DNA of 64,000 nt, from contig CP064983.1 in NCBI GenBank assembly GCA_016699635.1, positions 186,001 to 250,000 on the forward strand, written 5' to 3'. Below are positions 1-10,628 of this stretch, piece by piece. The first letter of the stretch is position 1. Every line of letters starts with the position of its first letter. Under the pieces are notes generated by a model that saw only the letters and a program-made list of their open reading frames with translations, searched no databases and was not told the origin of the DNA. Position numbers and translations under genes: made by a program. The stretch is from Bacteroidota bacterium. Its GTDB lineage: Bacteria > Bacteroidota > Bacteroidia > AKYH767-A > OLB10.

Positions 1-31
1 ACCGGATTAATTTTTCAGCTCTAAAAAATTT

Positions 32-2389
32 ATGAAAAGATTTATTGCTCTCACCTATGCACTTCTTTGTTTTACACTTGCATTTGCCCAAAAACCTACA
101 CAGACAGTCAGAGGTACAATAACTGATCAGCAGAGTAAAGAGCCTTTAATTGGCGCCTCGATAGTTTGGCTTGACTCTTCAACATTCATTGGTGCTACTG
201 CTGATATAAATGGAAATTTCAGACTGAATAACATTCGTGTTGGAAGGCAAGATTTTAAAATCTCCTTTCTCGGCTATCGTGAAAATGTAATCACCAGCAT
301 CATCACATCGGGCAAAGAAGTGGTTTTAAATATTGAATTGGAGCAGTCTGTAGTTACTGCAAAAGCTGTTACTATTGTTGCTGAAAAACAAAAAGATAAA
401 CCCAACAATGAACTTACTACAGTGAGTGCAAGATCATTTACAATAGAAGAAACTTCGCTATGCAGGCAGTGTTGGTGATCCATCGCGTATGGCTGCAAAC
501 TATGCAGGTGTAAGTGGTGCCAACGACTCCAGAAACGACATCATCATTCGAGGTAATTCACCAACAGGATTGTTATGGAGACTCAATGGTGTTGAAATTC
601 CGAATCCTAACCATTTTGGTTCATTAGGTACTACAGGTGGCCCTATTTCAATTCTTAATAATAATGTTTTGGACAAATCTGATTTTCTTACAGGTGCCTT
701 TCCTGCAGAATACGGAAACGTTCTTGCAGGTGTTTTCGACCTACAAATGCGAACCGGCAACAATGAAAAACATGAGTTTCTGGCACAGGTTGGCTTTAAT
801 GGATTTGAAGCAGGTGCAGAAGGGCCTATCAGTAAAAAACAAGGCTCATCCTATTTAATTAATTACCGCTATTCCACACTTGGAGTTTTTAATGCATTGG
901 GAATTAATTTCGGAACAGGCACTGCAATACCAAAATATCAGGATGTTTCTTTTAACATTAAAATTCCAACCAACAAAGCCGGAAAATTCACGTTATTCGG
1001 CATGGGAGGTATCAGTGGTATTGAAGTTCTTGAAAAAGACAGAGACACTACTCAAAAAAATCTTTATGTAGATGATAAAAGGCAAAATGGTTACTTCGAC
1101 AATACCATGGGCGTTGTTGGACTGATGCATACATTTTTTATCAACAATTCTACCTACACCAAATTCAGCCTTTCTGCATCTATTGCAGGGCAAAAATACA
1201 AAGTGGACACCTTGCCCGACTTTGTTGATTACGCTGTGCCCTATTACAGAAACAAGTCCGACCAGCAGAAATACAGTGCTGATTTCAGCCTTAACAAAAA
1301 GTTTTCTTCAAAAGACTTCCTGAAAACCGGATTCAGCTTTTCGCAATATCACTATACCTATCGCGACAGTGGTGTGGTGGACAGTGTTTGGGAATCTTAC
1401 ACAGATTATAACGGCAATGCACTACTCACCAAACTTTATGTAGAATGGCAGCATCGTTTTTCCGATCAGTTATCATTGAACAGTGGAGTTTACACACAAC
1501 TATTTAATTACAATAATACTTACAGCATAGAACCACGCATTGGAGCCAAATGGGAAATCAGCGATAAGCAATCTCTGAGTTTGGGTACAGGACTACACAG
1601 TCAGTTACAACCAATGTACATCTATTTTGTAAAAACAATGAAAGATGATGGCAGCTATTACGAAACGAACAAAAATCTAAAAATGACTAAGAGCTATCAT
1701 GCCGTGTTGGCTTATGACAGAAATATTTCAAAGGTTTTCAGAATAAAAACAGAAGTGTATTATCAATATTTATTTGATGCCCCAGTTGAAAAACGGCCTA
1801 CATTTTTTTCAGTGTTAAATGAAGGTGCCGACTTTGGCATTGCAGGAATTGACAGTTTAGAAAATAAAGGCACAGGTTATAACTATGGTTTTGAATTTAC
1901 TGCTGAGAAATTCTACAGTAAAGGTTATTATTTCCTATTTACAGCCAGCCTCTTTGAATCGAAATATAAAGGCTCTGATGGCGTTGGACGAAGCACTGCA
2001 TTTAATGGCAATTTTGTTTTCAATTTATTGGGGGGAAAAGAATGGACAATCAGAAAAAAGAACACCATTTCAATAAATATTAAAACAACCTATGCCGGTG
2101 GGCGCAGATATATTCCTATTGACTTTGCAGCATCGCAGATTACAGGAGAAACAGAATACGATGAAGACCATGCATTTGAGCATCGTAGAAAAGATTACTT
2201 CCGCACCGACCTGAAAATAGGTTACAGGATAAACAGAAAAGACTAACTCATGAAATTGCCATTGACCTGAATAATGTCTTCAACACACAAAACATCTGGA
2301 ATCAGCAGTATAGCGCCAAAACAAACACTGTAAAAACAGAGTATCAGATGGGTTTTTTACCAATACCGATGTATAAGTGTACTTTTTGA
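32..2389 (+). CDS. TonB-dependent outer-membrane receptor with carboxypeptidase-regulatory-like domain (two frameshifts)
   Basis: Outer-membrane beta-barrel that would import a TonB-dependent ligand; the substrate is unknown. The start ATG opens a signal peptide ending FAFAQ-like at about residue 19. A carboxypeptidase-regulatory-like domain follows (VRGTITDQQSKEPLIGAS, about residues 25-105), then a plug domain (IIIRGNSPTGLLWRLNG) and a long barrel. The reading frame breaks twice. Near 451-460 the frame shifts between SLCRQCW and RYAGSVGDPSRMAANYAG. Near 2238-2245 the C-terminus continues in another frame as THEIAIDLNNVFNTQN and ends MYKCTF with TGA at 2387-2389. Corrected length is about 785 residues, normal for the family. 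Both breaks leave good homology on each side, so sequence error is likelier than decay. Confidence 0.85.
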
Positions 2390-2487
2390 TAATGGCAGCT
2401 AAAAATATAGTACACTGCCTTCCAAATTTTCCATGAATAATCTTTAAGCTACTCACTGTAATTCTTTAATATTGACCTGCCATTGAT

Positions 2488-2495
2488 TAACTTTG
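2488..2495 (+). promoter_or_regulatory. Bacteroidota -7 element TAACTTTG before mutL
   Basis: TAACTTTG matches the phylum's TAnnTTTG -7 consensus and lies only 4 nt before the mutL ATG at 2500. No TTG is found at the expected -33 spacing. If used, the transcript would be nearly leaderless. The placement also supports 2500 rather than the internal TTG at 2518 as the original start. Confidence 0.45.
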
Positions 2496-2499
2496 CCGC

Positions 2500-4293
2500 A
2501 TGGCAGATGTAATATAATTGTTGTCCGATACTGTTGCCAATCAGATTGCAGCGGGCGAAGTTATTTTAAGACCATCATCAGTTATTAAAGAACTGATGGA
2601 GAATGCTGTTGACGCAGGCGCAACACGCATTGATGTAAGTATTAACGATGGTGGAAAAAACCTGATACGGATTACAGACAATGGCTGTGGCATGAGTGAG
2701 ACTGATGCGCGTCTTTGTTTCGAGCGTTATGCAACATCTAAATTGCGCAAGGCTGATGACTTATATGCCATCAGAACGATGGGGTTCAGAGGAGAAGCAA
2801 TGGCATCTGTAGCTGCTGTCTGTCAGGTTGAATTAAAGACTAAAAGAGAAGAAGATGAAACCGGAACACGCATAGAAATTGAAGGCTCTGAGTTTAAAAT
2901 TCAGGAGCCATGTGTGATGCAGTCCGGCACAATTATTACCGTAAAAAATATTTTCTTTAATGTTCCTGCAAGAAGAAATTTTCTGAAAGCAACACCGGTA
3001 GAAGCACGTCATGTCATGGATGAGTTTCTGCGGGTGGCTTTACCGCGACCTGAAATTGGATTTAGTCTTCAGCATAATGGCATGGAAGTTTACAACCTGC
3101 CGGCAACACATCAACGGCAACGTATATGTCAGGTTTTTGGAGCAACTTATAATGAAAGATTGGTGCCTGTAGAAGAAGACACAACCATTTTAAATATTAA
3201 AGGATTTGTAGGTAAACCTGAGTTTGCCAAGAAGGTCAGAGGTGAACAGTATTTTTTCATTAACAAACGCTTTGTTAAAGATGCCTATCTGAATCATGCT
3301 GTCACCATTGCATTCAATGAGTTGTTACCTCAAGGCACTTTTGCATCGTACTTTTTGTTTTTTGAAGTTGACCCTTCGCGTATTGATGTCAACATTCACC
3401 CGACAAAAACAGAAGTAAAACTTGAAGATGAAAAATCGGTTTATGCCATATTGCGCTCTTCTGTGAAACGTGCTTTAGGCAGATTCAGTATTGCACCTAC
3501 GTTAGACTTTAATCAGGAACAAGCTTTTAATGTGCCGTTATCGCAGTTAAACACTATTCCTGTACAGCCTCAGGTGAAAGTGAATACCAATTACAATCCA
3601 TTTAAAAGTACTGAGATAAATAAACCTACTCAGCAACAAAATGGGCAGTGGGAAAAACTATATGAGATTGCAAGTACGCCCGATGTACAACAGACAAAAC
3701 TACCAATAGCTCCTATTGAAGAAAATAATGCATCTGCATTTATGCAACTGTTCAACAGTTATGTGGCAGTAGCAATGCCAGACGAAATGTGGCTTATTGA
3801 CCAGCAACTTGCACATGAAAAAATTGTGTTTGAAAAAACACTTTTACAAATGAAAGGCACACCTACTGTTATGCAACAAAGTTTGTTTCCGCAACAGATA
3901 GAACTCGACAACAGACAGGCTGCTACTGTTTCATCGCTTCTTGAAGACCTCAACCGTTCGGGTTTTGACTTACAGCCATTCGGTCAGAATACTTTTGTAC
4001 TTAATGCTGTTCCCTCCTATCTAGAAACCGGAACAGAAAAGAAAATTATTGAAATGCTTATTGATGAGTTTATCAGTGGCGAAGCTTCGGCCTACAATCC
4101 AATGGAGCGTGTTGCCATTGCTATTGCCCGCAGTGCATGTCTAAAAAGTGGTAAAGTGCTTTCTGCAAGAGAGATGTCTGCTCTTTTTAATGATCTGATG
4201 CAATGCGAAATGCCCTACTTTACCAAGAGCGGTAAGGCAATAATTTTTAAATTAGAAAAAAATGAAATTGACCGCAAGTTTGAAAAAAGCTAA
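2500..4293 (+). CDS. mutL: DNA mismatch repair protein MutL (TAA at codon 6)
   Basis: MutL couples MutS mismatch recognition to strand incision. The GHKL ATPase domain is clear: ENAVDAGA, DNGCGM, TMGFRGEA and VPARRNFLK. A C-terminal dimerisation/endonuclease domain follows, with IDQQLAHEKIVFE in place of the DQHAxxExxxxE metal motif, so nuclease activity is uncertain. The canonical start is ATG 2500 (MADVI), but codon 6 is TAA (2515-2517) where the family usually has lysine. An AAA-to-TAA change would explain this. The open frame resumes at TTG 2518 (LLSDTVANQIAAGEV). Either this is a base error, or translation starts at TTG 2518 and loses only about six residues outside the catalytic core. 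About 598 residues is near the usual length. Confidence 0.9.
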
Positions 4294-4399
4294 TGACTAT
4301 TTAAACCAAAGAAAATAACATCTGTTGGAAATGATTAAATACGGAAACCTATCTTCGTACCGTTTAACAATGGATTGCCAAAATTTGTAATCGTTTTTT

Positions 4400-5238
4400 A
4401 TGCAGGAATTCCGACCTTCAAGTTTCAAACTTTTACCCTATGTAATTAAAAATATTATGATCGTCAGTGCATTGGCATTTTTTGCTGATTTGGCACTTAA
4501 TAAAATCGGGTTTGATCTTAATGCTTATGCCGGACTTTATCTTCCGTCTTCTGAGCATTTTCATTGGTGGCAGTACTTTTCTTACATGTTTCTGCATGGA
4601 AGTTTCTCACACATTTTACTGAACATGTTTGCCTTCTGGATGTTTGGCGGCATTCTTGAAAATTTGTGGGGACCAAAAAGATTTCTGATTTTTTTCTTGG
4701 TAACAGGACTTGGTGCAGCATTCATTCACACAGCTGTTGGATATTTTGAATTGCATTCGTTACAGGCTAAAGCCGATGCTTTTTTTAATGCTCGGGTGCT
4801 GATGCTTTTAGCGTGTTTGTCAGAGACCATATTCCCTATCAATATCTGAATGCCGATTATGCCATGGCAGTGGAAAACATTAAATCAAACTGGTATGCAC
4901 ATGGCGACAGTCCAATGATTATTGAACAGGCGCGTCAGGCTATTGATGAATATATTCGTTTTAAAACCAATATACCTACTGTTGGTGCATCAGGTGCAGT
5001 TTATGGTGTGCTCATGGCATTTGGAATTCTTTTCCCAAACACTTTAATTTATCTTTACTTTTTTATCCCTCTAAAAGCAAAATATTTAGTACTCATTATT
5101 GGTGGCATAGAGTTGTATTCTGCATGGCAAAGCAACCCCACAGATAATGTTGCACATTTTGCACATCTTGGTGGCATGCTTTTCGGATATTTACTACTTC
5201 GCTATTGGCAGAAAAATAACCGGTCACAACTTTTCTGA
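4400..5238 (+). CDS. Rhomboid-family intramembrane serine protease (one frameshift)
   Basis: Polytopic membrane protein that would cleave transmembrane substrates inside the bilayer. The first part shows HGSFSHILLNMFAFWMFGG, the rhomboid H/N region in TM2. The second part has the catalytic GASGAVYGVLMAFG (GxSG serine) and AHFAHLGGMLFGY, whose histidine completes the dyad. The frame changes between about 4790 and 4850, where NARVLMLLACLSETIFPINI gives way to FVRDHIPYQYLNADY. About 280 residues after correction. It lies 2 bp from a second rhomboid gene, so this is a tandem pair likely transcribed together. Confidence 0.87.
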
Positions 5239-5240
5239 AA

Positions 5241-6125
5241 ATGCTTCACAATGTGAAAAGTAATTACAAGTCGCTCGATATGCTGCAAAAGATAATTGTA
5301 GTCAATGCAATTATTTATTTGTTTGTAAACATAGGCGATGTTGTGCTTAGACTTTTTAATTTTCCTGATGGCACAGTAAGCGGCTTTTTAACCGACTGGC
5401 TTGCTGTTCCTTCTTCTCTCAAGTCATTGCTGTATCGTCCATGGACATTAATCACCTATTGTTTCTACCACGAAAACTTTCTTCATATTCTGTTTAATAT
5501 GTTATGGCTGTTTTTTATGGGTCGTCTTTTTACAGAATACCTTGGTGAAAAAAAATTATTACCTCTTTATCTTGTTGGTGGCTTATGTGGCTCTGTGTTG
5601 TTTATTGTATTTTACAATCTGTTTCCACTATTCAGTCGCGAAGTTGATATTGCAGTTGCCTTAGGTGCCTCTGCAAGTGTGCTTGCTGTTACTGTTGCCA
5701 TTGCAACACTGTTACCGGATTACGAAGTAGGTCTGTTTCTGCCACAGTGGCGGGTAAAACTGAAATATATCGCCATTGCACTTTTTGTAATTGACCTGTT
5801 AAGTATTACAGGCAACAATGCAGGCGGAAACATTGCTCACATAGGTGGTGCCATCTTTGGTTTTATCTATATCAAGCAATTAAAAAAAGGACGTGATTTA
5901 ACCGGATGGCTTCAACGAATGATTGATAGAATTACTCAAAAGAAAAAACCATCAATTAAGGTTGTTTATCGCAAAGATTCTTCTGATGAATCGTATCACA
6001 ACAAAAAAGCAAACAATCAGGAAGCAATTGATAAAATTCTGGATAAAATAAGCCGTTCAGGATATGCAAGCCTCACCAACGAAGAAAAAGAAATACTTTT
6101 TAAAGCAAGTAAAAATCAGGATTGA
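5241..6125 (+). CDS. Rhomboid-family intramembrane protein, second copy
   Basis: Six or so membrane segments with the rhomboid signature HENFLHILFNMLWLFFMGRLF and an IAHIGGAIFGFIY histidine segment. The active-site serine region reads LGASASVLAVTVA rather than GxSG followed by a bulky residue, so catalysis is likely but less typical. A cytoplasmic C-terminal tail (about residues 225-294) ends in IDKILDKISRSGYASLTNEE, the small C-terminal domain seen in Bacteroidota rhomboids. It lies 2 bp after the first rhomboid and its stop TGA overlaps the next gene's ATG by one base, so the three form an operon. Confidence 0.88.
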   Translation: MLHNVKSNYKSLDMLQKIIVVNAIIYLFVNIGDVVLRLFNFPDGTVSGFLTDWLAVPSSLKSLLYRPWTLITYCFYHENFLHILFNMLWLFFMGRLFTEYLGEKKLLPLYLVGGLCGSVLFIVFYNLFPLFSREVDIAVALGASASVLAVTVAIATLLPDYEVGLFLPQWRVKLKYIAIALFVIDLLSITGNNAGGNIAHIGGAIFGFIYIKQLKKGRDLTGWLQRMIDRITQKKKPSIKVVYRKDSSDESYHNKKANNQEAIDKILDKISRSGYASLTNEEKEILFKASKNQD

Positions 6126-7216
6126 TGCTCAAGTCTGCTCTTAACTTGTTGCTATGGCTAATAACCATTTTCATTGCTGTTGTAACTTTTATGGCTGTTG
6201 CAGCGGCATATATTAGTCCTGCAAAAATTTGGTTTCTTGCACTATTCGGTCTGATATTTATTTATATCTATTTGGTAGCATTTATCTGGATGTTGGTCTT
6301 ATCATTCAGACATAAAAAAATGATGCTGCTGATTTTAATTCCATTAATAGCAGGCTTACAAACATTTGTTGCACATTGGAATTACTCTTCATCAAACCAA
6401 AAAGCAACAGGAGAAAATACGATAAAAGTTCTTTCATTCAATGTGCGTGTTTTTGATCTTTACAACTGGACGCATAATCTGCAAACAAGAAGTAATATTT
6501 TTAACTTTCTGAAAAAAAGTGATGCAGGTATTTACTGTTTTCAGGAATATTATACGAGTAAGTTAATGCCATTTAATAACACCGATTCATTAAAATCATT
6601 GTTAGGAATATCCAATGTACACACGATGCTGCCAATCATAGAACGCGATTCTGATGAATGGGGCATTGCTACATTCAGCAAATATCCAATACTGAATAAA
6701 GAAACAGTATTTACAGATAAAGAATCTGCCAACGGATGCATTGCTACCGATTTGCTGATTGGAAACGATACAGTGAGAGTTTATAACATACACCTGCAAT
6801 CAGTACGATTGGCAAAAAACGACTATATTTTTGTGAGTGAGTTTAACAATAAAGACAACACTCAGAAAATGAAAGGCTCTAAGCAAATTGTTCAACGTTT
6901 GAAAAAGGCGTTTATAAAAAGAGCGCATCAGGTTTGCAAGGTTACCACTCATATAGGTGCTTGCCCGTATAAAGTAATTGTTGCCGGTGATTTTAACGAC
7001 ACACCTGCATCTTACGCCTACAACCAAATCAGCAATGGCTTGACAGATAGTTTTCTTAGCTGTGGAAAAGGACTGTCCTCAACTTATGCAGGTATGTTTC
7101 CAGGACTTAGAATTGACTATATTTTACACAGTAAAAGCATTAAAACCATAGAATATATTCGACCATTAGTGCATTTATCAGACCACTACCCTGTTATTTC
7201 TACCCTAAATTTTTAA
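6125..7216 (+). CDS. Endonuclease/exonuclease/phosphatase-family membrane protein
   Basis: Three N-terminal hydrophobic segments (about residues 5-95) precede an EEP-fold catalytic domain with KVLSFNVRVFD, CFQEYY (catalytic Glu), AGDFNDTP (Asp/Asn) and a terminal LSDHYPVIS (His). The family hydrolyses phosphodiesters of nucleic acids or phospholipids, and the substrate here cannot be told. The start is ATG 6125 overlapping the upstream TGA; an in-frame TTG at 6122 is less likely. It is translationally coupled to the rhomboid pair, an arrangement that recurs in Bacteroidota to my knowledge. Confidence 0.85.
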   Translation: MLKSALNLLLWLITIFIAVVTFMAVAAAYISPAKIWFLALFGLIFIYIYLVAFIWMLVLSFRHKKMMLLILIPLIAGLQTFVAHWNYSSSNQKATGENTIKVLSFNVRVFDLYNWTHNLQTRSNIFNFLKKSDAGIYCFQEYYTSKLMPFNNTDSLKSLLGISNVHTMLPIIERDSDEWGIATFSKYPILNKETVFTDKESANGCIATDLLIGNDTVRVYNIHLQSVRLAKNDYIFVSEFNNKDNTQKMKGSKQIVQRLKKAFIKRAHQVCKVTTHIGACPYKVIVAGDFNDTPASYAYNQISNGLTDSFLSCGKGLSSTYAGMFPGLRIDYILHSKSIKTIEYIRPLVHLSDHYPVISTLNF

Positions 7217-7327
7217 CATTTTTATTTATGAATTTGTGAATTATTTTTTTACTTTTGGAACAATTCTAATTTTCATTGACATAACCAAACTATTTTCACT
7301 AACTAAACTGATTAACATTTTTCAATT

Positions 7328-8062
7328 ATGCGAGTAAAAATTTCATTCACCCGCGACAATACTTCCGGCAATAGTATTCCATTGCATCATCAAAAACTAA
7401 TTTACGATAGTTTAAAAACTGTTGTTCACGAAGTTGGTGGCAATATGAAACAGCTAAATTTTTCGTCATTAAAAGGAACCTCAAAAATTCAAAATGGATT
7501 TATGAAGTTTTTATCTTCTAAAATTACTTTAGTGATATCGGGCAGTAATGATGATTTAATAACAAAAGTCAGCAACAGAATATTTGAGAAAAATTTTATG
7601 CCCATTGGCAGAATGAATCTGCTTCCAAAAGGAAAAGAAATTACTTCTGACCCTGAGTTTACCACGCAGATGCGCTATCTCTGTATATCTCCTTTAGTAC
7701 TTTTTGATCCTATTAAAGATGCAGCACGCAGCACTGAGCAGATTGATCCTACATCACATAACTTTTCCGACATATTATTTAACACAACACTTGATGCCAT
7801 GGAAAAGTCAGGTGTGCCTGAAGCAACTATTAGCTCTTATGCAGAATTTGACGTACAGCCTGATGCAGAGTATATGCAAAAAGCTGCAGCAGCAAATAAA
7901 AAATTTGCCCGTGTTTACAGAAGTGCTGAAGGCAAGAATATGATTGGATATTTAGTTCCTTTTACACTGCATGCACATCCCGATGTTCACCGTTATGTTT
8001 GGCATAATGGCATTGGAGTGATGACCCATGAAGGCTATGGCATGCTTGATTTGGCAAAATAA
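7328..8062 (+). CDS. Cas6-like RAMP-fold protein, stand-alone
   Basis: A 244-residue protein resembling the Cas6 endoribonuclease family: N-terminal MRVKISF strand followed by IPLHHQKLIYDSL, and a C-terminal glycine-rich loop NGIGVMTHEGYGMLDL in the position of the Cas6 GxGxxxxxGxG motif. In CRISPR systems Cas6 cuts the pre-crRNA. No cas gene or CRISPR array is visible anywhere in the window, so the role here is open. It stands alone, about 110 bp after the EEP gene and about 60 bp before the AsmA-GT51 gene. I see no obvious catalytic His/Tyr pair by motif alone. Assignment rests on these two motifs and length. Confidence 0.6.
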   Translation: MRVKISFTRDNTSGNSIPLHHQKLIYDSLKTVVHEVGGNMKQLNFSSLKGTSKIQNGFMKFLSSKITLVISGSNDDLITKVSNRIFEKNFMPIGRMNLLPKGKEITSDPEFTTQMRYLCISPLVLFDPIKDAARSTEQIDPTSHNFSDILFNTTLDAMEKSGVPEATISSYAEFDVQPDAEYMQKAAAANKKFARVYRSAEGKNMIGYLVPFTLHAHPDVHRYVWHNGIGVMTHEGYGMLDLAK

Positions 8063-8125
8063 TTTACTGAAATCGTTTTTATTTATAATTTTAGTCAGGA
8101 ATAATATTGCTGATTTCATGTTGCT

Positions 8126-10059
8126 TTGATAAAAAAATATTTCATAATTATTCTTACAGTTTTCGTTGTGGTATTTGGCGCGGTAATGCTACTTCGGGAA
8201 TCTATTGTACGCAATAAAGTAAATTCTTTTTGTACTTCATTCCACAATAAAACCGGTGGCAACATCAACATCGGAAAAATTCAATTCAATGGACTCAGGG
8301 TCATCGAAATTGAAAACATCAGTTTGGTTTCACCATTAAATGACACACTGTTGCATACAGATACTTTTATGGTGCAGCTTTCATTATTAAAGCTTATTCG
8401 TCTAAAAAATCCTGTCTCCAATTTTTCGGCACATGGCATTAAAATTAAAATTGCCTCCGGTGATTCAATTAGTAACTACTCCTTTCTTTTTAGAAAATCA
8501 AAACCTGAAAACACAGAAATAACATCAGTACAAAGTACACAGGCTTCAAAAGTATTTACACTTTGGAATAAGTTGACAGAGTTGTCCGACTTAAGTTTTG
8601 ATTTGGAACGATGCAAAATTACGATCATCAGAAATAAAGAAACCAGAAACTTTTACTTTCCGGAAATTATAAATCGCAGAGGGAAATGCCGCTTTATAGC
8701 TTACAGCAACGACCATTTACAAACAGAAAAATGGCAAGCCGGCTTTAATATTGATGATGATAAAAACGAAATGTCACTAAACATCAAAAAACTGGCAGGA
8801 GAAAACTGGCTTCCATTCTTTGATGTTGACAACAAACCAAAGATTGCTTATTCGGCTATTTCACTACAAATTAAACAACCCTCAAGAAAGGATACAACAT
8901 TTCAGGTTAAGGCAGAACTTGATAGCCTGAGTGTAAATTATTGGCGTATTGCCAACGATGATGTTGATTTCAATAAACTTTCGTTTTCCGGAATTTGCTC
9001 ATTCAATAATCAACGAATTGAAACCGATAGCGCTGTAAACATTACCATCAATAAAATCCATTTTAAAACAAAAGCTGCCTTCGACAGAAAACAGCCTCAT
9101 AGCTATGCACTTTCTTTAGCATTTGACGAAAGTGCAGATGATTTTTTGAATCGCTTCCCAAAGGAATTTTTTATCACTTCAAAAACTTCAAAGCTAAAGG
9201 CAGATTAAAATTTGATTTAAACTTTGCACTTGACATGTCAGCCCCCGATTCTCTGATATTTAATTCAGACTTAACAGGCAATGCATTGACAATTGAAAAA
9301 TATGGTGATGAGAATTTCTCACGTATAAACAACACATTTCTGTTTGATGCCTATGATGGTGACAGATTGCAACGAAGTTTTCTGATTGGGCCTGAGAACA
9401 GTGATTTTACTCCACTGAATGAGATCAGTCACTATCTGCAATATGCCGTCCTCACTTCAGAAGATCCTTCTTTTTTCTACCATCGTGGTTTTATTCCAGA
9501 TGCCTTTAAAGAAAGCATGATTGAAAACATTAAAGCAAAAAGGTTTGTGCGTGGTGGAAGCACCATCAGCATGCAATTGGTAAAAAATGTGTTTTTGTCT
9601 CGTGAAAAAACAATTTCGCGTAAGCTACAGGAGATGCTTATTGTTTGGCTAATAGAAAACAAAGGATTGGTGAGTAAAGAAAGAATGTTTGAAATTTACC
9701 TTAATGCCATTGAATGGGGTCCCGGAATTTATGGAATAAAAGAAGCATCACAATTCTATTTCAATAAACTTCCTTCACAACTGAATTTGGCAGAAAGTAT
9801 TTTTCTTGCATCAATAATCCCCCGACCAAAATACTATCGTTATTCATTGGATGCACAAGGTAACTTGAATTCTTACCTTGCTTCCTACTATAGAACGGTG
9901 AGCAACAGAATGCTTTCCAAAACATGGATTTCACCAATAGATACATTCAATCTTCAACCGCAGGTGAAACTTAAAGGGCCGGCATTAAAAATTGTAATGC
10001 CTGCTGATAGTTCAATGACAGATTCACTGCAATGGAATCAGTCGAATGAATTATTTTAA
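8126..10059 (+). CDS. AsmA-like domain fused to GT51 peptidoglycan glycosyltransferase (one frameshift)
   Basis: An N-terminal signal anchor is followed by a beta-rich AsmA/translocation-module-like region (about residues 25-420) and then a GT51 domain that would polymerise lipid II into glycan strands. All GT51 motifs are visible: SEDPSFFYHRGF, RGGSTISMQLVKN, RKLQEML and KERMFEIYLNAIEWGPGIYGI. No transpeptidase domain follows, so this is a monofunctional glycosyltransferase of unusual architecture. The frame breaks near 9170-9190. Upstream of ATG 9235 the second frame reads FKNFKAKGRLKFDLNFALD, showing one continuous protein of about 640 residues. The start is TTG 8126. Confidence 0.8.
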
Positions 10060-10064
10060 AGAGA

Positions 10065-10583
10065 CTAAAGGTACTTAGTTATTTCAGGACTTGTGGGCAA
10101 CACACTTGAGCGAAAACGATGAATCAGTTTTCCGTTTTCATCAATTAAGAATTTTTCGAAGTTCCATTTTATGCCTCCTGTAAAATCTACATTAGGTTGT
10201 TCTATAAGCCAACGGAAAAGCGGATGCATATCTCTGCCCTTAACCGATACTTTTGCTGCCATTGGAAAAGTTACATCATAATTTTTCTTACAGAACTCAG
10301 CAATTTCATTGTTGCTTCCGGGCTCCTGCCACAGAAAATTATTTGCAGGAAATCCAACAATAACCAATTTATCCTTATATTTCTCATACAGTTTTTCCAA
10401 ATCACTGTATTGCGGTGTATAACCACATTTAGATGCTGTATTTACAATCAGAATTTTCTTCCCTTTATATTTTGAGAAGTCAATCTGCCCTCCTGAAAGA
10501 CCATCAACTTTAAACTCATAAATTGAAGTAGCAGTTGAAGCAGGACCAAAAAGAAATGCGAACATAATCAGCAACAGTTTCAT
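10065..10583 (-). CDS. Glutathione peroxidase family thiol peroxidase
   Basis: Reduces hydroperoxides. A signal peptide (about residues 1-19) suggests a periplasmic location. The active-site cysteine lies in NTASKCGYTPQY; the tetrad partners appear as QEPG (Gln) and KWNFEKFLID (Trp-Asn). The usual FPCNQFGGQEPG block reads FPANNFLWQEPG, so the resolving cysteine there is absent. The family's bacterial members normally use thioredoxin; without that cysteine the recycling route is unclear. 172 residues, typical. It converges on the GT51 gene, only 5 bp apart. Confidence 0.9.
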   Translation of the reverse strand: MKLLLIMFAFLFGPASTATSIYEFKVDGLSGGQIDFSKYKGKKILIVNTASKCGYTPQYSDLEKLYEKYKDKLVIVGFPANNFLWQEPGSNNEIAEFCKKNYDVTFPMAAKVSVKGRDMHPLFRWLIEQPNVDFTGGIKWNFEKFLIDENGKLIHRFRSSVLPTSPEITKYL

Positions 10584-10628
10584 TGTTTTGTAATTAACAG
10601 ATTTAAAACAACCTCTTGTAAAAAAAGT

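Noticed and set aside
4400..6125. The two rhomboids as one frameshifted gene
   Set aside because: Each has its own full set of rhomboid motifs and its own start, so they are tandem genes; only the first has an internal frameshift.
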